Below are positions 8,448-17,135 of a stretch of 64,000 nucleotides of DNA, piece after piece. Location of the stretch: the NCBI GenBank assembly GCA_016124755.1, contig WGNA01000014.1, positions 1 to 64,000 of the forward strand, given 5' to 3'. The stretch comes from Bacteroidota bacterium (GTDB taxonomy: Bacteria > Bacteroidota > Bacteroidia > NS11-12g > UBA9320). Made by a program: the position numbers and the translations under genes. The notes beneath the pieces are model-generated. The model ran no database searches. It was not told the origin of the DNA and saw nothing but the letters and a program-made list of their open reading frames with translations. Position 1 is the first letter of the stretch, and each line of letters opens with the position of its first letter.

Positions 8448-9245
8448 TTAAATGGGATAATTAGCGGTTAATACTTCGATTTTTGTCCTTTGTCTGGAAA
8501 CCCCGGATTCACCTTTGTAGGCGGTGAGTTTTTTGGTAACTTTTATCTGATACCAATTATTGGCTTTAACAAATTCACCTAAAATTTCACTTTCAAAACT
8601 GGACAAAAGAAATTTCCCCTTTACCTCTTGAAGTGTCCGCAGTAGGGATTCGAATTCCGGAGTGGTATAACCTTTATAGGATCCTTGATCGGTATTGATA
8701 TATGGCGGATCAATGTAATGGAAGCTGTCGGGTGTGTCAAAGGTTTTAATCACTTTGACCCCGTCATCGTTTTCGATGGTAGCCCTGGCTAGTCGATCGA
8801 CAACCAAAGGGTCAAATCGCAATTTTTTATGCATCCAGGTAGCCGTTCGTTTTCCATACTTATCAAACCCCCAGGAACCAATATTGGCCGCAAAACCTTG
8901 ATTGTAGCCCACATAGAAGGCCCAGGCTTGCGTGCTCTTACTAAACAGGTGGGGCAATTGCCAGACGGCCTTTGCAACGGTGTAGGTGGACCGGGAGAAC
9001 AGCGTTTCTTCAATTTTTTGTTTTAACCTAGGGTAGTGTTGTTTCACCTGTTGGTAGAAGTTCATCACCATAGCGTTACGATCGTTGATGACTTCGTGTT
9101 CAGATGGCACCTTTGCAAAGAAAACTGCACCTCCACCAAAGAATGACTCTGTATAAATCTTATGCTCCGGAATAAGGGGAAGGATAACCGATAGCATATT
9201 TTTTTTACCGCCATAATAGGAAACAGGTGCTTTCTTGCTGGACAT
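8448..9245 (-). CDS. DNA adenine N6-methyltransferase, D12 class (Dam-like)
   Basis: About 265 residues from the ATG at 9245 (MSSKKAPVSYYGGKKN); the frame is open further upstream, but this start puts the AdoMet motif at the usual place. Seen: SYYGGKKNML and TESFFGGGAVFFAK (AdoMet-binding motif I region), NDRNAMVMNFY, and the catalytic DPPY in FHYIDPPYINTDQ. This is the Dam/D12 arrangement. It transfers a methyl group to adenine N6 at a site that cannot be predicted here. No restriction enzyme gene is adjacent, so it is probably an orphan methylase protecting or regulating the mobile element. Confidence 0.85.
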   Translation of the reverse strand: MSSKKAPVSYYGGKKNMLSVILPLIPEHKIYTESFFGGGAVFFAKVPSEHEVINDRNAMVMNFYQQVKQHYPRLKQKIEETLFSRSTYTVAKAVWQLPHLFSKSTQAWAFYVGYNQGFAANIGSWGFDKYGKRTATWMHKKLRFDPLVVDRLARATIENDDGVKVIKTFDTPDSFHYIDPPYINTDQGSYKGYTTPEFESLLRTLQEVKGKFLLSSFESEILGEFVKANNWYQIKVTKKLTAYKGESGVSRQRTKIEVLTANYPI

Positions 9246-9375
9246 ACTACACATCAGATTAGGGAAATAAATTTGAGTCATTCGGAGAAAGTACTCCGAA
9301 GACTTCTGTAGTATGAACCGGATGCCATTCCGCCTCAAGAAGTAGTTTATTGTAGGATCGAAGTACTAAAGAAAA

Positions 9376-10554
9376 TTACTTGATGAGTTTGGCTGAAAAA
9401 GCAGGGTGCGGAACACCATCAATCATTAATCGCATGTAAAAATGATAATTCCATTGGTTAATAAAATCCTGAATTTCCAACGGCTTATACAGTTCCTTGG
9501 TCATTAACCGGGCATCGGCTTGAGACAGGCGAAACAAGGCCATAGAACCTACATTGGAAAGCAAAGCATCTCGGATGTTTACCTCCAATTGAGCTAGATA
9601 TTGGTTGGCCATAATAGCACCTACCCGGTATTTGCGCCATTCGCTGAGCATTTCAACAACGGAGTAATTTGAGTAATGGTGAAACTCATCCAGATAAATA
9701 AAGAAGGGTCGCCTCTTGTCATGAGGTAACGCGTCTCTGGAAAAGACGGCGGAAGATAGCCCGCTGAGCAACACAGAACCAAGTAGGTAGGACGCCTCTG
9801 CTCCTATTTGTCCTTTGGCAAGATTCACAATGATAATTTTACCCTCGTCCATCATTTTTCGAAGGGAATTGTGTGGGTTTTCACAGAGCACCTTACGAAC
9901 CTGGGGATAGGAAAGAACCGCACCCAGTTTATTGTAAATCGGAATCAGATCGCTTTTGGTGTATTTGCTGAATTCCTTGTTCCAAAAATCCACCACATAA
10001 GAACTTTTTACAAAACCAAGGCAGCGATCACGAAAGGATTCTTCGTGTAAAAGCCGCAATAAATCATGCATGTTACCGGAACCTGTTGCTAATACCGTTT
10101 GAATCAAATTACGAAGGATATGGGCCAGTTTAGGCCCCCAGGCTCCTGCACCCCAAAGGCGTTCGAATATTTCGAGGATACCGGCTGTAACGAGCCCCTG
10201 AAGAGGTTCAGGGCAGTTGTAAAATGGGTTGTATCCAAAGGTGCCGAATGGATCCGAAGCATTCAGGACAACAAGATCACTTTTACGTTCTATTGGTAGA
10301 GATGCCAATACTTCTGTTGCCAAATCCCCATGAACATCAATCAGTAACAGACCATTGCCCTGAATGGCGTCATTCAGGGCTAGTTTCTTCATCAGGGTGG
10401 ATTTGCCCACACCCGTTCGTCCTAAAATATAAAAGTGAGAAAAGCGATCTTCTAGTTTTATGCCAAACAAACGCTGATCCCGGCGGAAATCAACTTGAGC
10501 AAAGGGAAGGACTTTTTTTGTGATAAGTGGAGACACACTTGAGTATACTAACAT
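9376..10554 (-). CDS. Type IV coupling protein-like / HerA-superfamily ATPase
   Basis: A 392-residue P-loop ATPase: Walker A GRTGVGKSTLMKK (residues ~44-56), then LLLIDVHGDLATEV, NPF motif (FGYNPFYN), and Walker B RPFFIYLDEFHHYSN. The order matches VirD4/TraD-type DNA-pumping ATPases with a TraM-recognition-like C-terminal half, but there is no N-terminal membrane anchor. It could act with the relaxase genes at 30 kb, although a separate VirD4 homologue lies at 28.1 kb. It is divergent from the RloC-like gene, with a 95-bp promoter gap. Confidence 0.75.
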   Translation of the reverse strand: MLVYSSVSPLITKKVLPFAQVDFRRDQRLFGIKLEDRFSHFYILGRTGVGKSTLMKKLALNDAIQGNGLLLIDVHGDLATEVLASLPIERKSDLVVLNASDPFGTFGYNPFYNCPEPLQGLVTAGILEIFERLWGAGAWGPKLAHILRNLIQTVLATGSGNMHDLLRLLHEESFRDRCLGFVKSSYVVDFWNKEFSKYTKSDLIPIYNKLGAVLSYPQVRKVLCENPHNSLRKMMDEGKIIIVNLAKGQIGAEASYLLGSVLLSGLSSAVFSRDALPHDKRRPFFIYLDEFHHYSNYSVVEMLSEWRKYRVGAIMANQYLAQLEVNIRDALLSNVGSMALFRLSQADARLMTKELYKPLEIQDFINQWNYHFYMRLMIDGVPHPAFSAKLIK

Positions 10555-10649
10555 AAAAATCGTTGGGAAGAATTATCATGTTGGTATACTTAATTGTAGG
10601 TATGTAGATCGACTTAAACTGTGGTATTTTTGGTATATAATCATATTAC

Positions 10650-12890
10650 ATGATAACAAATATCACATTAAAAAATGTCGCAAGTTTTGGTGAGCATGAA
10701 TCAGGGTTGAAGGATCTTCAATTAATTAACTTCATTTATGGTGCAAATGGAGTAGGTAAAACCACCATTTCTAATTTATTAAAAAATCCGAATTCGGATG
10801 TATTTAGTGATTGTAGTTTTGAATGGAAGGATGGGCAATCTCAGGATATACTTGTATATAACAAATCTTTTAGGGAAAACAATTTTGGTGGAGACGAAAT
10901 TGATGGAGTTTTCACTCTGGGTCAGGCAACTAAAGAAAATTTGGCTAACATCGACGACTTAAGGGCTAAAATTACTACTTCAGAAGATGACTTATTGGGG
11001 TTTAAAAAATCGATACAAACAATCCGAGATAAACAAGAAACAAATAAAAACCAAACACGTGATTTATGCTGGCCGATGTATAAGAAGCATAGTAGGAATT
11101 TCGATCAAGCTTTTGTAGGTTTTAAAAGAAAAGATCCCTTTTTTGAGAAATTAATCTTAGAATCAAAAAACATAGTTGATAATACTATTGAATTCACAGA
11201 CCTTCTTGAAAGAGCACGACTTCTTTTTGAAAGAAAGCCTGAAAAAGAACCTTTAATTGAAATTCCGTATCTGGCAATTGAAGCTTTAGAGATAGAGTTA
11301 AATAGTCTTTGGCAAAAAATAATTGTAGGTAAAAAGGATATTGGAATAGGCGATCTAATAGGAAGATTGCAAATGAGTGACTGGGTTTTCCAAGGTGTAA
11401 GGTTTATTCAAACCGAAGACGCAACATGTCCTTTCTGTCAAAACGAGACAATAACACAAGACCTTCGTTCTCAGTTTGATGATTATTTTGATGAGACTTT
11501 TTTAAGGGATACTAAAGAATTATCTAGTCTTCAAGAAGATTATTCAACGTTTTTTGATAATATCGTTATTAGTTTTGAACAGGTTTTAAACGAGCAAAAA
11601 AGTTCTTCAAAATCTAAGCTCGATATAGATACTTATACATCTAAATTGGATGTATTAAAAGCGAATATTAATTCCAATAAGGAAAAGATTGCAGAGAAGT
11701 TAAAGGAACCCAGTAGAAAAATTGAACTAACAAGTAATAAGCAGGTAATTGACGAAATCACCAAATCGTTGTCTATAGCAAATGAAAATATTCAAAAAAA
11801 TAACGAATTAGTTGATAATTATCATTCCGAATATTCTAGATTAATTTCAGATGTGTGGAAGTATATAGGATCTGAAAATAAAGTGATACTTGATAATTAT
11901 TTATCAAGAGTTGATGGATTTAAAACAGGAATTAACAACTTGGAGTTAAAAATCACTAAGAAGCAAGAAGATATTAGAAACTTAAAGGATCTTCTGAGGG
12001 AGGACAGTGAAAATATAACTAGCGTACAGCCATCAATTGACGCTATAAATTCAACTCTTAAGGCTTTTGGTTTTACTAGTTTTAAGATTGTTACTTCGGG
12101 TCAAAATGAAAACAAGTATCAGATACAAAGAGAAAATGGAGATCTAGTACGGGAAACTCTGAGTGAAGGAGAAATCACATTTATAACATTCTTGTATTAT
12201 TATCAACTTGCCATAGGTGGTTCTACATTTGATACAGTGATTAACGATAGAATTCTGGTAATAGATGACCCGATATCCAGTCTTGATAGTAATATATTGT
12301 TTGTGATAAGTACTTTAATTAAGGAATTGCTGAGAGAAGCTAGAATTGGAGGTGCTATCAAACAAGTCATTGTCTTAACACATAATGTTTATTTCCATAA
12401 GGAGGTTTCATATATTGATGGTAATCCTCGAAGAGATGCACATTTTTGGATAATAAGAAAAAAAGAGGATACATCGTCAATCCAAAGTTTTGGAATGTCA
12501 AATCCAATATCAAACTCATATGAATTATTGTGGTCAGAACTACGAAATAGCGATAAACTATCTAGAATTTCTATCCAGAATACCATGCGCCGAATAATTG
12601 AAAATTACTTTAAGATATTAGGAAGATATGGGGACGATAAATTAATTGATAGTTTTCATGATTTTGAGAGTAAAGCGATTTGTCGATCATTGTTATCATG
12701 GGTGAATGAGGGTTCTCATACTGTACCTGATGATTTATTTATTGAAGACGCCGAAGATATTATCGAAAGATATAGGGGTGTATTTAAAGCAATTTTTGAA
12801 AAAACTAATCACATTGAACATTATCGAATGATGATGAGATCCGATGAGGAAGATTCACTGAATGAAAGAATAATTCAGACTACCGGTTAA
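10650..12890 (+). CDS. AAA_13-type ATPase, RloC/PrrC-like (putative anticodon nuclease)
   Basis: A 746-residue ABC-like ATPase. Walker A is GANGVGKTT near residue 31; long coiled-coil regions follow; a zinc-hook-like CPFC lies at ~260-263; the ABC signature LSEGE is near 505 and Walker B is VIDDPISSLD near 540. The C-terminal part has RRIIE (Arg and Glu four apart, ~644-648) and NEGSH (~689), spaced like the Arg-Glu-His triad of PrrC/RloC anticodon nucleases. Those enzymes cleave tRNA anticodon loops when phage or DNA damage triggers them. The ATPase class is clear; the nuclease assignment is tentative. Lower GC than its neighbours suggests separate acquisition as cargo. Confidence 0.75.
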   Translation: MITNITLKNVASFGEHESGLKDLQLINFIYGANGVGKTTISNLLKNPNSDVFSDCSFEWKDGQSQDILVYNKSFRENNFGGDEIDGVFTLGQATKENLANIDDLRAKITTSEDDLLGFKKSIQTIRDKQETNKNQTRDLCWPMYKKHSRNFDQAFVGFKRKDPFFEKLILESKNIVDNTIEFTDLLERARLLFERKPEKEPLIEIPYLAIEALEIELNSLWQKIIVGKKDIGIGDLIGRLQMSDWVFQGVRFIQTEDATCPFCQNETITQDLRSQFDDYFDETFLRDTKELSSLQEDYSTFFDNIVISFEQVLNEQKSSSKSKLDIDTYTSKLDVLKANINSNKEKIAEKLKEPSRKIELTSNKQVIDEITKSLSIANENIQKNNELVDNYHSEYSRLISDVWKYIGSENKVILDNYLSRVDGFKTGINNLELKITKKQEDIRNLKDLLREDSENITSVQPSIDAINSTLKAFGFTSFKIVTSGQNENKYQIQRENGDLVRETLSEGEITFITFLYYYQLAIGGSTFDTVINDRILVIDDPISSLDSNILFVISTLIKELLREARIGGAIKQVIVLTHNVYFHKEVSYIDGNPRRDAHFWIIRKKEDTSSIQSFGMSNPISNSYELLWSELRNSDKLSRISIQNTMRRIIENYFKILGRYGDDKLIDSFHDFESKAICRSLLSWVNEGSHTVPDDLFIEDAEDIIERYRGVFKAIFEKTNHIEHYRMMMRSDEEDSLNERIIQTTG

Positions 12891-13044
12891 TTTTGATTAG
12901 ATGTGTGGAGATATAAATGACTACTACAAATATTTCGGCTCAAAAAACTAGATTTTAAATCAAAACATTAGGAGGATACTAGTTGAGGCCTGTTTTTCTT
13001 TCACAAAAAACTTCTTCTTACTCAACTGCCAAAAGAGCAGTACA

Positions 13045-14820
13045 CTATGCAGCACGACTCTGGTAATACCTACTACTACAAGTTAAGAGTCGGGTCCTTT
13101 TTATTATTGTTTCAGTGCATCTGGTTCGAACAAGGTTGGCCCCTGTGCACAGGAGCAGAAATAGCTCGGAGTCAGGGCTCAATTGACCTGATTTTAACAG
13201 GGTTATTTCCGGTTCGAACCGTGCTTTTTCAGCCTCAATGGTCTTACAAAGATTAAATATTGCCTGAGCTACGTATGACGGGAAAAAATAAAGGTTTTTG
13301 CCCTGTAATATCTGGTTCGAACCTAAAATGTTGAATGCCTGATTTATGAGCTTTTTGTTACCCGAATTAATGATTTTTTTCATGTTGTTAACGTTTTCTA
13401 GGTGGCTTACAGCCATGCTTATCCAATCAAACTGGCTAGTATCGGTTACCTTGATTTGGGTCTCAAGAAGGCTTACTTCATCTCGAATCGAATCGGTGAA
13501 TCGAATAAAATCCTTGTTGGTTATTTCTCCATCTGCACGCATAAGAAAGAATTGTTCTTCGCGACGCTTCAATTTGGCCAACTTGCACTTTAACGTTTGA
13601 ATTTTGTTTTTCTCTGCTTCCTGGACAACTTCTTGTGTCATTTTCATAGTTTGAATCGCCAGTTCAATTACCGATTTATTTACGGAGTATTGAGTTAAAA
13701 TGGTGGTATACATTTTTTCGAGTTCCTCTTGACGAATGTATTTCTGATTGCATTTTCCTTTGCGTTTGGTACATCGATAATAGGTAATATCGATTCGAGT
13801 GGGATTTTTCATCCGGTTAATTCGGGTGGAACATTTTGGGCATTTATCTGTGTTTTTAGAAGAGAACTTATTTCGACAATGGGTGCATCGAATTTGCTGT
13901 TTTCGCTCGGCTGTCACCTGGCATCCGCAACAACCGCAGGTAATTAAACCGGTGAATGCAAACTCATACTGTTTTTCACGGGTACTGGGTTTGTCATTAG
14001 AAATAACCGCGTTAAAATGGTTGAAATCGTCTTCGCTTACTGCCGGTTTGTGTTTTCCTTTATACTTTATTTTTTGCCCATTTTCATCATTCCAAAAGAA
14101 ATAACCACAGTAAAACGGATGACTGAAAATTTGATAATAGGTGCATTTTTTATAAGGCCTGCCTAATGGATCTCTCAGACCTATTTTGTCACCAATCCGT
14201 TTTAATTCTGAAATATTATAGGTGCCACTTAATGCGGATTTCCAAAGCTTTTGAATGATGGCAAAACGTTCCGGATCACACAATATCTCATCTTCACCCA
14301 GACGAAATTTGGGATTATGCATGTATCCGACAGGTAATTGGGGTGTTGGATACCATCCCCGCTTAGCTTTGGCATTGGTTCCTCTTCTAATATCAATGCT
14401 TAAATCTTTAACATATTGATTCGCCATTCCGAATTCCACCTGCATCATTAACACATTGTCCGTTGGTTTATAATCCCTGCCATGGCATTGAATGGTTTTA
14501 ATGATATTGTTCTGAAGCATCCAGGAAATTTGCCCACCGTCTATGGGATTACGCGCTAAACGGTTGAGTTTCCAACACAAAACACCCTCTGCCCGTCCAT
14601 CGTGAAAAAAATCCAACAATTTGGAAAACCCGGGCCTTCCCGGGGCTTTGGCGGACTGACTTTCTGTGATGACTTCCACCACGTTAAGGTTAAAAGATTT
14701 GGCAAGATCGGTTAGCACTTGAATCTGGTCATCAATCGAGGCCAATTGTCGATCTTCAGATTCTGAGGACTTGCGGGCATAAATTACATAGCGAATGGAT
14801 TTTGGTTGTTGTGTTTTCAT
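13045..14820 (-). CDS. Large serine recombinase
   Basis: About 591 residues from the ATG at 14820 (MKTQQPKSIRYVIYARKSSESEDRQ), chosen because it abuts the resolvase fold. N-terminal catalytic domain with YARKSS (Ser nucleophile), CWKLNRLARNPIDGG and VEFGMANQYVKDLS; then a Recombinase domain (PVGYMHNPKF...RFAIIQKLWKSALSG) and zinc ribbons (CGCCGCQVT, CTHCRNKFSSKNTDKCPKC). A coiled coil and C-terminal region follow. This is the large-serine-integrase architecture, which integrates or excises DNA between attP and attB. Interleaved inverted repeats lie just upstream (14834-14925). Confidence 0.88.
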   Translation of the reverse strand: MKTQQPKSIRYVIYARKSSESEDRQLASIDDQIQVLTDLAKSFNLNVVEVITESQSAKAPGRPGFSKLLDFFHDGRAEGVLCWKLNRLARNPIDGGQISWMLQNNIIKTIQCHGRDYKPTDNVLMMQVEFGMANQYVKDLSIDIRRGTNAKAKRGWYPTPQLPVGYMHNPKFRLGEDEILCDPERFAIIQKLWKSALSGTYNISELKRIGDKIGLRDPLGRPYKKCTYYQIFSHPFYCGYFFWNDENGQKIKYKGKHKPAVSEDDFNHFNAVISNDKPSTREKQYEFAFTGLITCGCCGCQVTAERKQQIRCTHCRNKFSSKNTDKCPKCSTRINRMKNPTRIDITYYRCTKRKGKCNQKYIRQEELEKMYTTILTQYSVNKSVIELAIQTMKMTQEVVQEAEKNKIQTLKCKLAKLKRREEQFFLMRADGEITNKDFIRFTDSIRDEVSLLETQIKVTDTSQFDWISMAVSHLENVNNMKKIINSGNKKLINQAFNILGSNQILQGKNLYFFPSYVAQAIFNLCKTIEAEKARFEPEITLLKSGQLSPDSELFLLLCTGANLVRTRCTETIIKRTRLLTCSSRYYQSRAA

Positions 14821-14833
14821 ATCTGTTATTACA

Positions 14834-14925
14834 CACAAAAGGACAAGGAAAATGAATTAAGATGGTCGTCAAAATTGATTCCTTGCCCTTTTTTGTGCTT
14901 AATTCATAATCCTATTGACGACCAT
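14834..14925. repeat. Three interleaved inverted-repeat pairs upstream of the serine recombinase
   Basis: Three segments A (14834-14850), B (14851-14861) and C (14862-14872) are followed by their inverted complements in the same order: A' (14879-14897), B' (14898-14907) and C' (14914-14925). A/A' differ by a substitution and a 2-base length difference; B/B' and C/C' are perfect or nearly so. The recombinase start is 13 bp away. They could be an operator, an att core or a folded RNA leader. Confidence 0.6.
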
Positions 14926-14951
14926 TTGGGAGTATATCATACAAGCTGATT

Positions 14952-15125
14952 TTATTCAATGGATTTAGCCAGTTCAGACCAAATCTTTAGAAATAACAGA
15001 ATCAGGAACATTTGTTCATCGGCTTGATTAACCGATAATCGTTGACCGGTTTGTCGGAAAATCAATTCACGATACTGCTGATTGATCTCCGTTGGCATAT
15101 TCTTGGGAATCTGATGGAGTAACAT
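14952..15125 (-). CDS. Small hypothetical protein
   Basis: A 57-residue frame (MLLHQIPKNMPTEINQQYRELIF...SELAKSIE) that is amphipathic and probably helical. It is directly upstream of, and co-oriented with, the serine recombinase, separated by the interleaved repeats. No Shine-Dalgarno is obvious, as is common in this phylum. It could be a small recombination accessory protein; this is a guess from position only. Confidence 0.45.
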   Translation of the reverse strand: MLLHQIPKNMPTEINQQYRELIFRQTGQRLSVNQADEQMFLILLFLKIWSELAKSIE

Positions 15126-15230
15126 AATTCCAGATTAAGATGGAGGGAACCCCAAGGAAAGAACTAACATATTGTCAATCTACAACTTGTTGCTTCTTTA
15201 ACAGCAAATCTTGCGTGTTACAGTGAGATT

Positions 15231-15578
15231 ATGAATTATAAACGAACTACCCAAATTCCCAATGTGTTGATTGATGACTGGTTGAAATCGTTATCCGAAT
15301 CTGAATTAAAGATCTTATTGGTTATCATTAGAAGAACCATTGGTATGGTTGACAAAACGAGTGAGAATAGATCTAACAGAGTGCACCGTGCATGGATTTC
15401 ACATGGCTTATTCATCCTGTACACTGGATTATCGTATCGATCTGTTTCCAGAGCTATACAAGCCTTAGAGGGTAAGGCATTAATTTCCATTACCGATGCA
15501 GGAGGAAGCGTTTTACCGATTTCAGTGCGCAAATTGGGGCAGAATAAGTTGCATTATCGGTTGAATGACTGGCAATAG
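15231..15578 (+). CDS. RepO-like winged-helix replication protein
   Basis: A 115-residue protein that reads like the N-terminal domain of phage replication protein O: QIPNVLIDDWLKSLSESELK, LLVIIRRTIGM, then TGLSYRSVSRAIQAL, a winged-helix DNA-binding unit. The family binds origin DNA to start replication in phages and mobile elements. Here the protein stops after this domain, with no helicase-loader half. It lies 1.3 kb from a DnaA box at 16918, which fits a replication role for the block. Confidence 0.6.
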   Translation: MNYKRTTQIPNVLIDDWLKSLSESELKILLVIIRRTIGMVDKTSENRSNRVHRAWISHGLFILYTGLSYRSVSRAIQALEGKALISITDAGGSVLPISVRKLGQNKLHYRLNDWQ

Positions 15579-15995
15579 ATCAGGCTCCTTCTGCAAAGGG
15601 GCTTTTATTGAGTTGCAGATTATTCATATCAAGTGTGCTGGTATAATTGTCATGCGATACAACTAATTAGTATATAAACTAATAGGGTGAAAGATAAACG
15701 GGGTGTTCATGTTTCAAGCCGGGAGCAGTCAATAGTATTCAAGACACACTAAAGAGACACAACTAGTGCGTGTATGGGGTTAAGAACACCGGATGAATAG
15801 AACGAGAGGTGAACATAGAATCAAGCCAACGAGTAAATTTTTTTGTAAGGAGTGAATTGCTCTAAAAAGGTTGTATTACTACAATAAACTATTTCTCTCA
15901 ACTTCTAACAGAACATAGTACAATGCAGGTGGGGAAGGAGGATTGTTGTTATTCGAAACTTCCCCAACAGCTTACCAACTTAAAATCAAACCATC
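15579..15995. other. Non-coding stretch between RepO-like and XRE genes
   Basis: About 417 bp without a supported gene. It contains cggggtgttc (near 15699) and agaacaccgg (near 15783), which can pair over 7-8 bases around a ~75-base interior, so an RNA or regulatory structure is possible. No DnaA-type box or tRNA is seen. Confidence 0.35.
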
Positions 15996-16334
15996 GTGAA
16001 CCTACCACTTAGTAAAGTTCGCAGAGAACATTATCTGCAACTAAACGATGTGGCGTTTCTTCTGGAAATCGATTCGGGAAATCTATCCAAGTATGAATCC
16101 GGGAAAATGCCAGTCCCGTTGTTAGTCCAACTCGGTTATCATCTTTTGTTTGATATCGAATTCGCTCAACGGTCAATCTTAGATCGTGCGGAGTTTGCGC
16201 AGAGAATTTGTAACCGGGCTAAAGTGTTGGAAACTCGATTTCTCACCCAACAAATAACTCGGAAGCGACTTTATCGCGTAAAATCCATTCAGCGAATAAT
16301 TAATCGACTAAATACGGAACTTGAACATGAATAA
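15996..16334 (+). CDS. XRE-type HTH protein with extended C-terminus
   Basis: A 112-residue protein starting at GTG 15996. Residues ~5-55 (LSKVRREHYLQLNDVAFLLEIDSGNLSKYESG) form an XRE helix-turn-helix; the remaining half is basic (RKRLYRVKSIQRIINRL). It overlaps the RuvC-fold gene by 14 bp, indicating coupled expression. It probably regulates that pair or the element's replication genes. Confidence 0.7.
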   Translation: MNLPLSKVRREHYLQLNDVAFLLEIDSGNLSKYESGKMPVPLLVQLGYHLLFDIEFAQRSILDRAEFAQRICNRAKVLETRFLTQQITRKRLYRVKSIQRIINRLNTELEHE

Positions 16335-16809
16335 GCAAAAAACCATACTCGCTATCCATCCGAATCAGGCGGGCTTTGGGTATGCGGTATTTGACTCACC
16401 TTCGCAGCTGGAGGATTTCGGTATGGTATATATTCAGCCGATCAGCAATACCAAATCACTGGTCCGAATCAAGCAATATATCGACTACTTTAATCCCATT
16501 GAAATAGCCGTGAAAGAACCTTCAGATCGATGTTCACCCCGAATTCAAAAACTAATCGATTCTATTTCTCAACTGGCGCGAACCGCCGATCTTCCGGTTA
16601 ACACCTATTCTCGTGCAGATATTCAAAATGTCTTTGAGCAATTTGAGGCTTTCTCTAAGCATCAAATTTCAAAACGATTAATTGAGTGGTTCCCGATATT
16701 AAAACCTTATGGTTTTCCCAAACGGAGTGCACAAATGGCCGAACACCATTACACAGGTCTCTTCGATGCGCTCTCGCTGGGAATTACTCATTACTACCTT
16801 CTATCGTAA
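16321..16809 (+). CDS. RuvC/RNase H-fold protein, putative Holliday-junction resolvase-like nuclease
   Basis: A 162-residue protein. The N-terminal strand ILAIHPNQAGFGYAVFD resembles RuvC, although the usual first catalytic Asp of a DPG motif is replaced by HPN. The centre has EIAVKEPSDR and the end has MAEHHYTGLFDALSLGITHYY, resembling the last RuvC helix with its acidic residue. The fold suggests a structure-specific nuclease acting on branched DNA, but with one key residue altered it may be inactive or use a variant site. Overlapping the XRE gene, it is the last gene of this small operon and is followed by a terminator. Confidence 0.6.
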   Translation: MNMNKQKTILAIHPNQAGFGYAVFDSPSQLEDFGMVYIQPISNTKSLVRIKQYIDYFNPIEIAVKEPSDRCSPRIQKLIDSISQLARTADLPVNTYSRADIQNVFEQFEAFSKHQISKRLIEWFPILKPYGFPKRSAQMAEHHYTGLFDALSLGITHYYLLS

Positions 16810-16812
16810 CTA

Positions 16813-16836
16813 GAAAACCGCATTTGCGGTTTTTTG
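16813..16836 (+). terminator. Rho-independent terminator
   Basis: Stem aaaccgca / tgcggttt with a two-base loop and six T after it, immediately after the RuvC-fold gene. Confidence 0.85.
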
Positions 16837-16898
16837 TTACAATTGTGTGCCACCTACGACTTTCTGCAACCTGCATGGTGCACCCTTTAGTGTCTTAG

Positions 16899-17015
16899 AC
16901 TCAAACTATAGTTTGAGTTATCCACAGCTGTATTTGACAACTTGAACTGTTTAGTATAGAATTGATATAGAACAAATTAAAGCGGGAATTAATCTGATCT
17001 AAACAGTGTTTAGTA
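16899..17015. other. Candidate replication origin with DnaA box
   Basis: A perfect 20-bp palindrome (16899-16918) runs directly into TTATCCACA (16918-16926), a perfect match to the DnaA-box consensus. Downstream AT-rich DNA holds an inverted repeat actgtttag / ctaaacagt (16946-16954, 16999-17007) and a direct repeat gtttagta (16949-16956, 17008-17015). With a RepO-like gene 1.3 kb upstream this could be the origin of the mobile element. Confidence 0.45.
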
Positions 17016-17108
17016 GTATGACGTCGCTCGAAATATGCAGAATGACTTTCTTGTTCTTTAGTAACAGAAAGATCAGGCATTATAAGTCAGTGAGAATTGC
17101 CCCAGTTC

Positions 17109-17135
17109 ACCGCAGGTTCAACCTGCGGTTTTTTT
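17109..17135 (+). terminator. Plus-strand terminator inside the 3' end of the NYN gene
   Basis: Stem accgcaggtt / aacctgcggt followed by seven T. It faces the plus direction although no plus-strand gene precedes it after 16836, and it overlaps the last codons of the convergent NYN gene. Its T-run implies a short plus-strand transcript in 16840-17109, possibly a small RNA tied to the candidate origin. Confidence 0.75.

Noticed and set aside
13110-13325. Three copies of ggttcgaac near the end of the serine recombinase gene, looking like a direct-repeat site.
   Set aside because: All lie in coding sequence at irregular distances and encode different residues, so chance is the simpler reading.
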